DNA of 64,000 nucleotides, taken from NCBI GenBank assembly GCA_963719415.1, contig OY970383.1, positions 806,001 to 870,000 of the forward strand, read 5' to 3'. Shown here in pieces: positions 42,039 through 50,439 of this stretch. A program made the position numbers and the translations under genes. Each line of letters starts with the position of its first letter. The stretch's first letter is position 1. The notes below the pieces were generated by a model that worked only from the letters and a program-made list of their open reading frames with translations, was not told the origin of the DNA and made no database searches. The DNA comes from JAPLIS01 sp963719415 (GTDB lineage: Bacteria; Babelota; Babeliae; Babelales; Vermiphilaceae).

Positions 42039-42950
42039 ATGCTTTATCGTACTTATTTTTTTTTTATTATAACCGTCTTTTTTTTGTTACTTGTAATAAA
42101 TAGAGCAATTACTCGTTTGCGTCGTATAGATTATTATATTGTGCATATAGAAGGTGACGTATCTGGTGATGTACGTAAAGAAGTTGAAAAACAGGTACGT
42201 GAATTTTGGTTAAAATTACAAATTGATGGTATTGGTTTTTCTATTAAAGGGTTATCGTTTAAAGAATTATGTGCGAGCACTAGGCATCTTTTTAGGTGGA
42301 TAAAAAATATAGAAGTAAGACGAATACCTTACAGGTCAGGTGCATATATTTCTATAGTTTCGCATGGATTGCTGTATATCGTTAATGAAAAATATGTCGT
42401 AACAGATGCTGGCGATCTATTGCCTAAAAATATATTTAAGTCACCTGTATTAAATAAATTGGGACACATACAGATTTTGTTTGAAGATGCTCATGCTACC
42501 GAGCTTTCAGATGCAGATAAGCTTTCAGATGAGTGCAAGCAGTTTATTTTTTTATCACCAACAGATACTTCTATTTTATTGTCTGATTATGTGTGTATTT
42601 GGGAAAATGAAAACAGTGTATGGTTTTTTGATAAAGGTGACATGCAGTACGCGCTTTTAATGCATCCTAATCAGCTGCCTACAGAAAAAAAATTACGCTC
42701 TATTTTCTTTTTGAAAGAAGAATTGATTAAACGAGAGAAAGATAAACAGGAAAAATTGAGCAAAAAAGGAGTACGGGGTCGGGTGAGATTTGGTCAAGCA
42801 AGTTTAGATAATTTAGAACAGCAAAAAACATGGGTTATCGATGTTCGTTTTAAAGATCAGATTGTTGTGAGTCAAAGGGGTCCCCACGATAAGTGGGGTA
42901 AAAAAGGGGTCCCCACGATAAGTGGGGTAAAAAAGGGGTCCCCACGATAA
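42039..42950 (+). CDS. ftsQ: Divergent FtsQ/DivIB-like division protein with a repeat-encoded tail
   Basis: 303 aa with GGGAGGAAAAG before the ATG. One N-terminal membrane helix (FFFIITVFFLLLVINRAI, about 7-24) is followed by a POTRA/FtsQ-like extracytoplasmic domain: WIKNIEVRRIPYRSGAYISI and VNEKYVVTDAGDLLP. Near the end, WVIDVRFKDQIVV matches the final strand of FtsQ proteins. The position directly upstream of ftsA-ftsZ supports the call. After VVSQR the frame runs into the 29-bp repeat array, adding about 20 residues (RGPHDKWGKKGVPT...) until a TAA inside the second repeat unit, so the tail is not ancestral FtsQ. Confidence 0.75.
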   Translation: MLYRTYFFFIITVFFLLLVINRAITRLRRIDYYIVHIEGDVSGDVRKEVEKQVREFWLKLQIDGIGFSIKGLSFKELCASTRHLFRWIKNIEVRRIPYRSGAYISIVSHGLLYIVNEKYVVTDAGDLLPKNIFKSPVLNKLGHIQILFEDAHATELSDADKLSDECKQFIFLSPTDTSILLSDYVCIWENENSVWFFDKGDMQYALLMHPNQLPTEKKLRSIFFLKEELIKREKDKQEKLSKKGVRGRVRFGQASLDNLEQQKTWVIDVRFKDQIVVSQRGPHDKWGKKGVPTISGVKKGSPR

Positions 42951-43021
42951 GTGGGGTAAAAAAGGGGTCCCCACGATAAGTGGGGTAAAAAAGGGGTCCC
43001 TACGATAGGTGGGGTAAAAAA
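42877..43021. repeat. Five tandem 29-bp palindromic repeats
   Basis: The unit is GGGGTCCCCACGATAAGTG followed by GGGTAAAAAA. Copies start at 42877, 42906, 42935, 42964 and 42993; the first four are identical and the fifth has two changes (CCCTACGATAGG). Each contains a CCCCAC-GATAA-GTGGGG hairpin. The period is not a multiple of three, so each copy is read in a different frame. A degenerate G-rich tail (GGGGGTGGGGTATGGGG) reaches the ftsA start. Confidence 0.97.
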
Positions 43022-43035
43022 AAAGGGGGTGGGGT

Positions 43036-44331
43036 ATGGGGCGAGTATTCAATGATCGGATAATGGTATCGATCGATGTAGGAACAACAAAAATGTGTGT
43101 GCTTATAGCTCATCAATTGAGCGATGAACATTTTGAAATTATAGGCATAGGTAAAGCACCATCCGAGGGCTTACAAAAAGGAGTTGTGGTTGACGTTGGC
43201 AAGGCTGTCCGTTCTATTAGACAGGCAATTAAAGAAGCTGAATTAATGGCTGGTATTGTTGTTGAATCTGCCTATGTTGGTATATCGGGAGGACATATTT
43301 TTTCGGTCAATTCTCATGGAGTTGTTCCGATTAAAAGAGGGCAGATAGACAAAGGAGATATCGAACGAGCTTTGGCGGCAGCTCAAGCTATTCCTATAGA
43401 GAAGGATCATCAGATTCTTCATGTTCTTCCACAGTATTTTATTATTGATTCTCGAGATAAAGTATCGTCTCCATTGGGCATGCACGGCATACGACTTGAG
43501 GTTCAAGCGCATATAATTATGGGTGCAGTATCTTCAGTACAAAATCTAGTTCATTGCTGTCAGATGGCAGGGGTTAAGGTATCAGATATTATTTTAGAAC
43601 AGCTCGCTTCTGCTGATGCGGTATTAAGCAATGATGAACGTGAATTGGGCGTTGCGCTTCTTGATATTGGGGGAGGAACATCAGATCTTGTTCTTTATCA
43701 GAATGGATCTATTCGCCATACGTTAGTCATTCCCGTGGCAGGAAATCATTTTACGCACGATGTTGCTATAGGATTACATACTACTCTTTCTGATGCAGAA
43801 CGTATCAAAAAAGAGTTTGGTTTTGTTGGTATTAATGCGGGTACTGTTAATGGTTCTATTGATAATAGTATGGTTAATGATGGAATAAAAACAGGTAATT
43901 TTATTGAGCCTAAATTTATTGAAATTGAAATGGTGCAGGGAACTGAGATACAGTTAATAAAAATAGACGATTTAAGCGCCATTTTAAGGCCTCGAGCTGA
44001 AGAATTATTGTCCATTGTGCATGATGAAATTGCTAAAAAGAAGTTATTTTCTTTTATGTCGTCAGGATTAGTGTTGACGGGCGGGGGATCTTTGTTGCAG
44101 GGTATGCAGCGATGTGCTCAGGTGCTTTTTAATGTACCAGTACGGATAGGTCATACTAAAATGGGAACGACATTGCCGAACTCTTTGCACAGTCCTATTT
44201 ATGCTACCGGTTATGGCTTACTTGTATATGCATTAAAACACAAAAATAATAGATCTTTGAATGTCGCCAATGGGCCGGTATATAAGAGAGTATTGGATCG
44301 TATGAAATCTTGGGTATCAGATTTTTTTTAA
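43036..44331 (+). CDS. ftsA: Cell division protein FtsA
   Basis: Actin-like membrane tether for FtsZ. 431 aa. Phosphate-binding block VSIDVGTTKMCVLIAH, the SHS2/1C domain (GISGGHIFSVNSHGVVPIKR), ALLDIGGGTSDLVLY, GSLLQGMQ and TGYGLLVYALKH, with a C-terminal amphipathic helix (RVLDRMKSWVSDFF). The start is ambiguous: ATG 43036 has the G-rich repeat tail as ribosome site, while ATG 43063 (MVSIDVG) matches the family N-terminus better. An Asn/Ser/Gly-rich insertion (about residues 267-293) is unusual. It lies 29 bp before ftsZ. Confidence 0.95.
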   Translation: MGRVFNDRIMVSIDVGTTKMCVLIAHQLSDEHFEIIGIGKAPSEGLQKGVVVDVGKAVRSIRQAIKEAELMAGIVVESAYVGISGGHIFSVNSHGVVPIKRGQIDKGDIERALAAAQAIPIEKDHQILHVLPQYFIIDSRDKVSSPLGMHGIRLEVQAHIIMGAVSSVQNLVHCCQMAGVKVSDIILEQLASADAVLSNDERELGVALLDIGGGTSDLVLYQNGSIRHTLVIPVAGNHFTHDVAIGLHTTLSDAERIKKEFGFVGINAGTVNGSIDNSMVNDGIKTGNFIEPKFIEIEMVQGTEIQLIKIDDLSAILRPRAEELLSIVHDEIAKKKLFSFMSSGLVLTGGGSLLQGMQRCAQVLFNVPVRIGHTKMGTTLPNSLHSPIYATGYGLLVYALKHKNNRSLNVANGPVYKRVLDRMKSWVSDFF

Positions 44332-44360
44332 TATTATTTTTATTTTTTGGGGAGTAGAAA

Positions 44361-45650
44361 ATGATAGAATTTGAAGCAGAAATAGCGCCAGAGATTAAAG
44401 TAAGCGCATCAATTAAGGTTATAGGAGTCGGAGGAGCTGGAGGAAATACGGTTAGCCGTATTGTTGATTCGGGATGTCAAAACATTGATTTTGTTATTGT
44501 CAATACCGATATACAGCCCCTTAATTTGTCGAAAGTAGAAAAAAAAATTCAGATTGGGGTGAAATCAACTAAAGGTCTTGGAACAGGAACAGATGCTGAT
44601 CTTGGCAAACGGGCTGCTGAAGAAGACTTAGATAAGGTTATGGAGGCACTAGAGGGCGCGGATATCGTTTTTATTACTGCTGGTATGGGTGGAGGAACTG
44701 GTTCAGGAGCAGCGCCGGTTGTTGCTCGTGCTTTAAGAGAAAAAGGTATTCTTTCTATTGCCGTGGTAACAAAGCCATTTTTATTTGAAGGTAAAAGACG
44801 TGCTCAGGTTGCCGATCAAGCCATTAAAACGTTAGCTCAAGAAGTTGATACATTAATCGTTATACCAAATCAAAAATTATTAGAAATAACGGGGCAAGAG
44901 GTTTCTATGATGGAAGGATTTGAAATGATTAATGAAATCCTCATGCAATCAGTGCGAGCTATTTCTGATATTATTGTAAAACCGGGACATGTTAATGTCG
45001 ATTTTGCCGATGTACGAACTATCATGAAAGATAGAGGCTTTGCGGTAATGGGAACAGGAATAGCTTCTGGTGAAAATAGGGCTAAAAAAGCAGCGATACA
45101 GGCAACGTCTTCTCCGCTGTTAGAAAATATGAGTATAGCAGGCGCTCATAGCGTTCTTGTTAATATTACCGGTGACAAAAATCTTGGAATTCATGAAATA
45201 AGTCAAGCAGCTACGATAGTTTACGAACAGGTGCATGAAGATGCTAATATTATTATTGGTTCAGTGATAGACGAACGGTATGCTGATAAAATTAGTATTA
45301 CTATTATAGCAACTGGCTTTGAAAAAAAAATAGAAGTTGCGACAACTTCAGATAGAGCTTTAGATGCGGTTAATGTTAAGAAAAATGTACAGGTATATCC
45401 GACTAGTCGTGCTTTCCAAGAATCTACGACAGCTTATTTTTATGAACATGAGCAAAAATTAGTATCAAATACAGAAAATAAGGCTACAGAAAGTAGGGTT
45501 ATAGATGGTAAAGTTATAGAAAATAAAATAATGGGAGAATCTAAGTCGGCAGAAATTAGACAAGAAAATAATGGTGGCGCCACGTTGATTGATTTCAATG
45601 ATCTTGATATACCAACATTTTTAAGAAAAGAAAAACAAGATCAAGAATAA
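44361..45650 (+). CDS. ftsZ: Cell division protein FtsZ
   Basis: Tubulin-like GTPase forming the division ring. 429 aa, GGGGAG before the ATG. GTP-binding loop GVGGAGGNTVSRI at the N-terminus, tubulin signature GMGGGTGSGAAPVVA, T7 loop region VDFADVRTIM, a variable linker rich in Glu/Asn/Lys (about 345-405), and a conserved C-terminal FtsA-binding peptide DLDIPTFLRK. All key GTPase parts are intact. It ends the ftsQ-ftsA-ftsZ cluster and is followed by a hairpin. Confidence 0.98.
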   Translation: MIEFEAEIAPEIKVSASIKVIGVGGAGGNTVSRIVDSGCQNIDFVIVNTDIQPLNLSKVEKKIQIGVKSTKGLGTGTDADLGKRAAEEDLDKVMEALEGADIVFITAGMGGGTGSGAAPVVARALREKGILSIAVVTKPFLFEGKRRAQVADQAIKTLAQEVDTLIVIPNQKLLEITGQEVSMMEGFEMINEILMQSVRAISDIIVKPGHVNVDFADVRTIMKDRGFAVMGTGIASGENRAKKAAIQATSSPLLENMSIAGAHSVLVNITGDKNLGIHEISQAATIVYEQVHEDANIIIGSVIDERYADKISITIIATGFEKKIEVATTSDRALDAVNVKKNVQVYPTSRAFQESTTAYFYEHEQKLVSNTENKATESRVIDGKVIENKIMGESKSAEIRQENNGGATLIDFNDLDIPTFLRKEKQDQE

Positions 45651-45704
45651 AATTTTGAAAAATGTTGAGTAATGAAAAAAAGATTTTGAATTTATGAGTT
45701 TGTG

Positions 45705-45744
45705 ATAATACCTTGCTTTCGCTTTTGCTAGAGCAAGGTATTAT
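45705..45744. terminator. Terminator hairpin after ftsZ
   Basis: ATAATACCTTGCT at 45705-45717 pairs perfectly with AGCAAGGTATTAT at 45732-45744. There is no long T-run, so it may act as a pause or mRNA-stabilising element. Confidence 0.65.
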
Positions 45745-46066
45745 GGTATATAGGGGTTAATTCAAGTTCGAAGTGCACGTTCCATACTCTCGTAAAATAG
45801 TTTTGCCGGTGTGTTCGGTATCCAAGAATTTTTCTACGTGTATTATTTAATTTCCGCACTAAAACATGTTTTCTTTTTTTAGCCATATTGTGAGCTTTAT
45901 CTGGGGTATACTCAATAGCATCACTATAGCGATTACGTCTCAATTCTCGAGAAATTGTCGATTCATTTCGTTTTATCTCTTTTCCTATTTCTGTATTTTT
46001 TTTCACTTTGCTTCATCTCAAATATCGTTCTCGCTCTTTTATGCTCAATTGTGTATAATTTTTCAT
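45728..46066 (-). pseudogene. Internally deleted IS30-family transposase
   Basis: On the minus strand MKNYTQLSIKERERY, then an in-frame TGA, then TEIGKEIKRNESTISRELRRN give the N-terminal IS30 helix-turn-helix. The frame then jumps directly to RKLNNTRRKILGYRTHRQNYF, which corresponds to the C-terminal end of IS30 transposases (the LNxRPRKxLGYxTP motif). The whole DDE catalytic core is missing, so it is inactive. Confidence 0.8.
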
Positions 46067-46137
46067 GTGCAGGACCTTTTTTATGATTTGTTTTTTTTGT
46101 CAAAAACAGTTTATCACGAAATAGGTTCTTGCACTTC
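45770..46137. mobile_element. IS30-type element remnant (about 370 bp)
   Basis: GAAGTGCA at 45770-45777 and its reverse complement at 46130-46137 are candidate terminal inverted-repeat cores enclosing the deleted transposase. A complete IS30 element is about 1.0-1.2 kb, so roughly two-thirds is lost. The full extent of the terminal repeats is uncertain. Confidence 0.6.
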
Positions 46138-46179
46138 ATTATAGAATTTTCCCCTTAAATAAATTAGTGGTAGATATTC

Positions 46180-46626
46180 ATGAATAACAGAGTCATAAAA
46201 TTTTGGATAGGCGTAGCATCAAAAGATCATGTTGCCAATGGCGTAAAGCTTGGCATTTGCCAATTTTGTCACGGAAAATCAGCACCAGCCAAGCGACTTA
46301 ATAAAGGAGATTTTGTTATTTATTATTCGCCAAAAAATAGCATGCATGGCTTTGAATCGTATCAGCAGTTTACTGCTATTGGCATAGTGCAAGATGATAG
46401 CCCTTACCAAGTTGATATGGGAGATGATTTTAAGCCATTTAGGCGGAATATACAGTATTTGAATGCCCAGCATGTTCCCATAAAGCCCTTGGTAGAGGTG
46501 CTCCCTTTTATTAAGAATAAAAAGTCGTGGGGATATGTTTTTCGTTATGGCTTGTTAGAAATTGATCAAGTTTCATTTGAGATTATTGCTACACATATGC
46601 TTGGATATAATCCGATAAATAGTTAA
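46180..46626 (+). CDS. EVE-domain protein
   Basis: 148 aa spanning a single EVE (PUA-like) domain: KFWIGVASKDHVANGVKLGICQFCHGK, AKRLNKGDFVIYYSPK, and FTAIGIVQDDSPYQVDMG. EVE domains bind modified bases in DNA or RNA, and the family occurs near nucleic-acid modification or defence genes. The neighbour here is an ABC exporter, so context gives no specific function. Confidence 0.88.
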   Translation: MNNRVIKFWIGVASKDHVANGVKLGICQFCHGKSAPAKRLNKGDFVIYYSPKNSMHGFESYQQFTAIGIVQDDSPYQVDMGDDFKPFRRNIQYLNAQHVPIKPLVEVLPFIKNKKSWGYVFRYGLLEIDQVSFEIIATHMLGYNPINS

Positions 46627-46669
46627 TATAGATCATGTTAATGTTGTTATATAAAAAGGTTTATAATTT

Positions 46670-47611
46670 ATGTCGATACTTACTGTAAATAACTTAACAA
46701 AAACATTTAAGTCAGGGCTGTGGCCATTTGCTAAGCAGTCAACGTATACGGCAGTAAATAACATATCTTTTAAGCTTAAAAAAGGCGAAATTCTCGGTTT
46801 TTTGGGGGCCAATGGCGCAGGCAAAACGACCACCATTCAGATGCTTTTAGGAACGCTGTTGCCAAGCAGTGGATCAATTTCTTATTTTGGTGCTGATTTT
46901 TCAACTGATACTATTGCAGCTCTTAAAAAAATTGGCTACGCAAGTGGCTATGATCGATTGCCAGCGCGGTTAACTGTTTTTGAAAATCTTGATATTATTG
47001 GTCGTATGTATGGCGTTAAGCAGCCAGAGCGATTAGTTAAAATTCAAAAAATGTTGGCCCATTTTAATCTTTCACAATTAAGAGACCAACAAACAGGTAC
47101 GTTATCTGCTGGACAAACAACGCGAGTAATGCTTGCAAAAGCATTTTTATCTGATCCAGATATCGTATTATTAGATGAACCCACAGCGTCATTAGATCCT
47201 GATATTGCTTCTGTGGTTCGAGAATTTATTTTAGCTGAATGCAATAGTCGTGGTGTTTCAGTGTTAATTACCTCGCATAATATGAATGAAGTAACCCAAT
47301 TATGTGATCGTGTATTAGTTTTGAAAAATGGGATAATTATTGCGGATAATACTCCGGAAGAGCTGGCGCAATCAATCGCGCTAGTAAAAGTTACTGTGAC
47401 AATTATTGATGGCATTGACCATGCCATAATGTGTTTAAATAGTAGGAAATTGGTGCATAGCGTACAAGATAATCGGGTAACTATAGAAATAGAAGAACAT
47501 GAAATAGCACCATTACTCACTAGTTTTGCATTACAAGCTATCGCTTATTCACATATATCTATTAAAAAACCAACGCTTGAAGATTACTTTTTAAGCCTTT
47601 CCAGACGATAA
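46670..47611 (+). CDS. ABC transporter ATP-binding protein
   Basis: 313 aa. Walker A GANGAGKTT, Q-loop region, signature GTLSAGQTTRVMLAKAF, Walker B PDIVLLDEPTASLDPD and the H-loop SVLITSHNM are intact. The C-terminal extension (after about residue 225) resembles the DrrA/NodI/CcmA exporter type. The permease partner begins 10 bp downstream. Probably exports a lipid, drug or polysaccharide-type substrate; the substrate cannot be told from sequence. Confidence 0.94.
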   Translation: MSILTVNNLTKTFKSGLWPFAKQSTYTAVNNISFKLKKGEILGFLGANGAGKTTTIQMLLGTLLPSSGSISYFGADFSTDTIAALKKIGYASGYDRLPARLTVFENLDIIGRMYGVKQPERLVKIQKMLAHFNLSQLRDQQTGTLSAGQTTRVMLAKAFLSDPDIVLLDEPTASLDPDIASVVREFILAECNSRGVSVLITSHNMNEVTQLCDRVLVLKNGIIIADNTPEELAQSIALVKVTVTIIDGIDHAIMCLNSRKLVHSVQDNRVTIEIEEHEIAPLLTSFALQAIAYSHISIKKPTLEDYFLSLSRR

Positions 47612-47621
47612 GGATGATAAA

Positions 47622-48416
47622 ATGATTTCATGTATGTCAATGTGGACAATAGTGCTTCGTTCTCTTCGGATCTGGAAGCGTGATATTAATCTTTTGCTTT
47701 GTGGATTTTATTGGCCTTTACTCGATATTATTATTTGGGGATTTGTAGGCTCGTGGATTCAGTCTTTGCAGGCAGCAGAGTTTTCCAACTACAAAGCAAC
47801 TGCATTAATGGGAGTACTGTTGTGGCAAGTGGTTGGTAGGGGTGCCAATTTTATAGTGTTTAGCATCTCTGAAGACTTGTGGAATAATAATCTGGTAAAT
47901 TTATTTTCTTTGCCGTTACGGCTTTTAGAATGGATTTGTGGCGTAATTGCTTTTTTTATTATCATGAATTTTATAACAAATGCATTTTGTATTGTAATGG
48001 CGTCTTTGTTTTATGATATATCTTTCGGGTATTTGTTTATGACATTTTTACTTTTTTTGCTGCCATTGATTTTTTCAACAATATGGATCGGCTTTATGTG
48101 TCTTTCTATTATTGCTCTTTTTGGTAAGCGGGGCATAGAAATGGGATTTATAATCGGTTGGCTTTTAATGCCTTTTAGTGGAGCATATTATCCTGTTGAA
48201 ATATTGCCGCAATGGGCGCAAGCTTTTAGCTCTTGTCTGCCTATGAGTTATGTATTTCAGGGCATGCGGGCGTATATGATGCATAATCAGAATCCCGTGA
48301 AATTTTTAATCCAAGGTACAATTATGGCAATTATATATGCACTTATTTCAATAATAATATTTATTTATTGTTTTAATTATAGCAAACAAAAAGGATTGGC
48401 TCGTTTAGCTGATTGA
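47622..48416 (+). CDS. ABC-2 type transporter permease
   Basis: 264 aa with about six membrane helices (LLLCGFYWPLLDIIIWGFVG, AFFIIMNFITNAFCIVMASL and others) and the ABC-2 motif region LMPFSGAYYPVEILPQWAQAFSSCLPMSYVFQGMR. AAGGATG lies just before the start, overlapping the end region of the ATP-binding gene, so the two are co-translated as one exporter. Confidence 0.92.
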   Translation: MISCMSMWTIVLRSLRIWKRDINLLLCGFYWPLLDIIIWGFVGSWIQSLQAAEFSNYKATALMGVLLWQVVGRGANFIVFSISEDLWNNNLVNLFSLPLRLLEWICGVIAFFIIMNFITNAFCIVMASLFYDISFGYLFMTFLLFLLPLIFSTIWIGFMCLSIIALFGKRGIEMGFIIGWLLMPFSGAYYPVEILPQWAQAFSSCLPMSYVFQGMRAYMMHNQNPVKFLIQGTIMAIIYALISIIIFIYCFNYSKQKGLARLAD

Positions 48417-48492
48417 CATAGCCACTTGCTTGGTAACCTATTCTATCGATATACTTTATATTATAGATTAAAAATATAAAAGTGGTTTAATT

Positions 48493-50079
48493 ATGAAAAC
48501 TTTTACTCTGCAAAAATTACCTCTTGGTATAAGTACTTTTTCTACTATTCGCAATGATGGTTATTTATATGTTGATAAAACTAAAGATATTTATAATTTG
48601 ATTACCCAGGGTAAACGATACTTTCTCTCTCGTCCGCGAAGATTTGGAAAATCACTTTTAGTTTCAACATTAAAAGAAATTTTAGCAGGGAATAAACTAT
48701 TATTTAAAGATTTGTGGATCGAAAAGAGTGATTATACATGGCAACCTCATGGTGTTATTGCTCTGGATTTTTCTAAACTCGATATAGAAAATATTGATAT
48801 TTTAAAAAATGGATTGCTGCACGCATTATTTCGTATCGCTAAAACTTACGAATTCGTTGAACAAATACATGCTACGCAGCCAGGGCTTGCTTTAGAGGAT
48901 TTAGTGGGAGCGCTCTATAACCGTTTTGGCAAAGTAGCAATTCTTATTGATGAATATGATTCTCCCATTTTAAAATCGATTGATAATAAGAAAAAAGCGG
49001 AAGGGACCCGAGATTTTTTACAGCATTTTTTTGCAGTCATTAAAAGCTTAGATGAACATGTTGCCTTTACTTTTATTACTGGTGTTAGTGCATTTGCTAA
49101 AGCAGGAATATTTTCAGGGCTTAATAATCTTACTGTTATGACATTGAATGAGCGATGGGCTACTATTTGCGGCTATACAGATGAAGAAATTGATCATTAC
49201 TTTACTCTCTATATTCAAGCATGGGCAGATAATCAAAATATTTCTTATGTCGAACTGCGTAAGCAAATTAAAAATTGGTATAATGGTTATCGATTTGAAG
49301 TAAACGTCACTGCGGTTTATAATCCATTTTCTGTTATGCATGCACTTAATGAACAAAAATGTGAAAATTTTTGGCTTGGTACCGGTACTCCTTCTTTTTT
49401 GATAAAAGAAATAAACAAAAATTATCGTACCACGGAACTTGAAATGCTTCACCTAGAATCATTCGAAGCAACAGCAGGTTCTCTTGGAATTTTTGAAATA
49501 GGGCAGACTCCTCTTATTTCTTTACTTTTTCAATCAGGCTACCTGACCATAACAGGTTTTAACGAAATAAAAAATACCTATATTCTTGATTATCCCAATT
49601 ATGAAGTAGGTACTGCCGCAGAACAATATTTTTTAGCTGTTTTTACTGAAAAAGATATTAACCAGACAGAACGTTTTGCCTTAAAATTATTGGCAGCCTT
49701 TAAAGAAAAAAAAGTTGCTGAGATAGTTACTTTAATTAAGTCAATGCTTGTCTATGTGCCATATCCTACACATATTCCAGAAGAAAGATTTTACCATGGC
49801 TTGTTGCATGTTTTATGTGCTGCTGCAGGCTTAAAAATTTATTCTGAGCATATGACTAGTCATGCGCGTATTGATATGGTTGTCGAACTTTTGTCAGTTA
49901 ATTATGTTATCGAGTTAAAGTTTAACCAAACGGCAGAAAAAGCATTAAAACAAATCGAAGCTCGAAAGTATTATGAGGCTTTGCAGTATCAAAATAAGTC
50001 TATAATTTTGCTGGGGTTAAACTTTAATCGAAAGCCGAACGAATTTGATATCACTTATGCTTCAAAAGAAGTACAGTAG
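48493..50079 (+). CDS. AAA-ATPase-like / PD-(D/E)XK nuclease-family protein (second member)
   Basis: A 528-aa protein of the same family as the gene at 37688 but clearly diverged. LPLGISTFSTIRNDGYLYVDKT, LSRPRRFGKSLLVSTL (P-loop), VAILIDEYDSPIL (Walker-B-like), ITGVSAFAKAGIFSGLNNL, and the C-terminal nuclease motif RIDMVVELLSVNYVIELK followed by KALKQIEARKYY. All motifs are intact. Single gene, followed by a strong terminator. Confidence 0.9.
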   Translation: MKTFTLQKLPLGISTFSTIRNDGYLYVDKTKDIYNLITQGKRYFLSRPRRFGKSLLVSTLKEILAGNKLLFKDLWIEKSDYTWQPHGVIALDFSKLDIENIDILKNGLLHALFRIAKTYEFVEQIHATQPGLALEDLVGALYNRFGKVAILIDEYDSPILKSIDNKKKAEGTRDFLQHFFAVIKSLDEHVAFTFITGVSAFAKAGIFSGLNNLTVMTLNERWATICGYTDEEIDHYFTLYIQAWADNQNISYVELRKQIKNWYNGYRFEVNVTAVYNPFSVMHALNEQKCENFWLGTGTPSFLIKEINKNYRTTELEMLHLESFEATAGSLGIFEIGQTPLISLLFQSGYLTITGFNEIKNTYILDYPNYEVGTAAEQYFLAVFTEKDINQTERFALKLLAAFKEKKVAEIVTLIKSMLVYVPYPTHIPEERFYHGLLHVLCAAAGLKIYSEHMTSHARIDMVVELLSVNYVIELKFNQTAEKALKQIEARKYYEALQYQNKSIILLGLNFNRKPNEFDITYASKEVQ

Positions 50080-50114
50080 TCTACTTTTTAGATAACTCTT
50101 TTTATAGCTGTAGT

Positions 50115-50163
50115 ATTGGGTGTGAATAGCGAAATTTATTCGTTTTTCACACCCAATTTTTTT
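50115..50163 (+). terminator. Intrinsic terminator
   Basis: ATTGGGTGTGAA...CGAA (from 50115) pairs with TTCG...TTCACACCCAAT (to 50157) and is followed by TTTTTTT, a classic plus-strand terminator for the gene ending at 50079. Confidence 0.85.
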
Positions 50164-50374
50164 ATTTTTGCTAACGTAGGGTATTTTAGTAAAATAACTG
50201 TGTCATAAAAAAAATAATCATTATATGTCGTTTGCATCAGGTATAAAAATAAAAAAATTAAACTTTGTTTGTATGTTTACATTTGTGTCTATATAAGTTT
50301 ACACTATCAAAATATATATAAAAATATATGTTAGAAGATATATCAAAAATTATTGTAGAAGATAAAGTGCAAAA

Positions 50375-50400
50375 AATAGTGTACACTGAATAGTGTACAA
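50375..50400. promoter_or_regulatory. Candidate operator: direct repeat AATAGTGTACA
   Basis: AATAGTGTACA occurs at 50375-50385 and 50389-50399, each including the palindromic word TGTACA (GTGTACAC in the first copy). Related GTTTACA words lie upstream near 50274 and 50308. Position 40-65 bp before the secA ATG fits an operator or leader element; the regulator is unknown. Confidence 0.35.
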
Positions 50401-50439
50401 AAAATAGTAGAGACATGTTTTTCAGCTAAGGATTTTTTT

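Larger units (their letters stand above)
50080..50439. other. Regulatory spacer upstream of secA
   Basis: No gene. It holds the terminator of the preceding gene and, further on, an AT-rich segment with repeated GTTTACA/GTGTACA words before the secA start. Confidence 0.6.

Noticed and set aside
42877..43021. 29-bp regularly repeated sequence, CRISPR-like length
   Set aside because: The units are directly abutting with no unique spacers, are palindromic, overlap ftsQ coding sequence and have no cas genes nearby.
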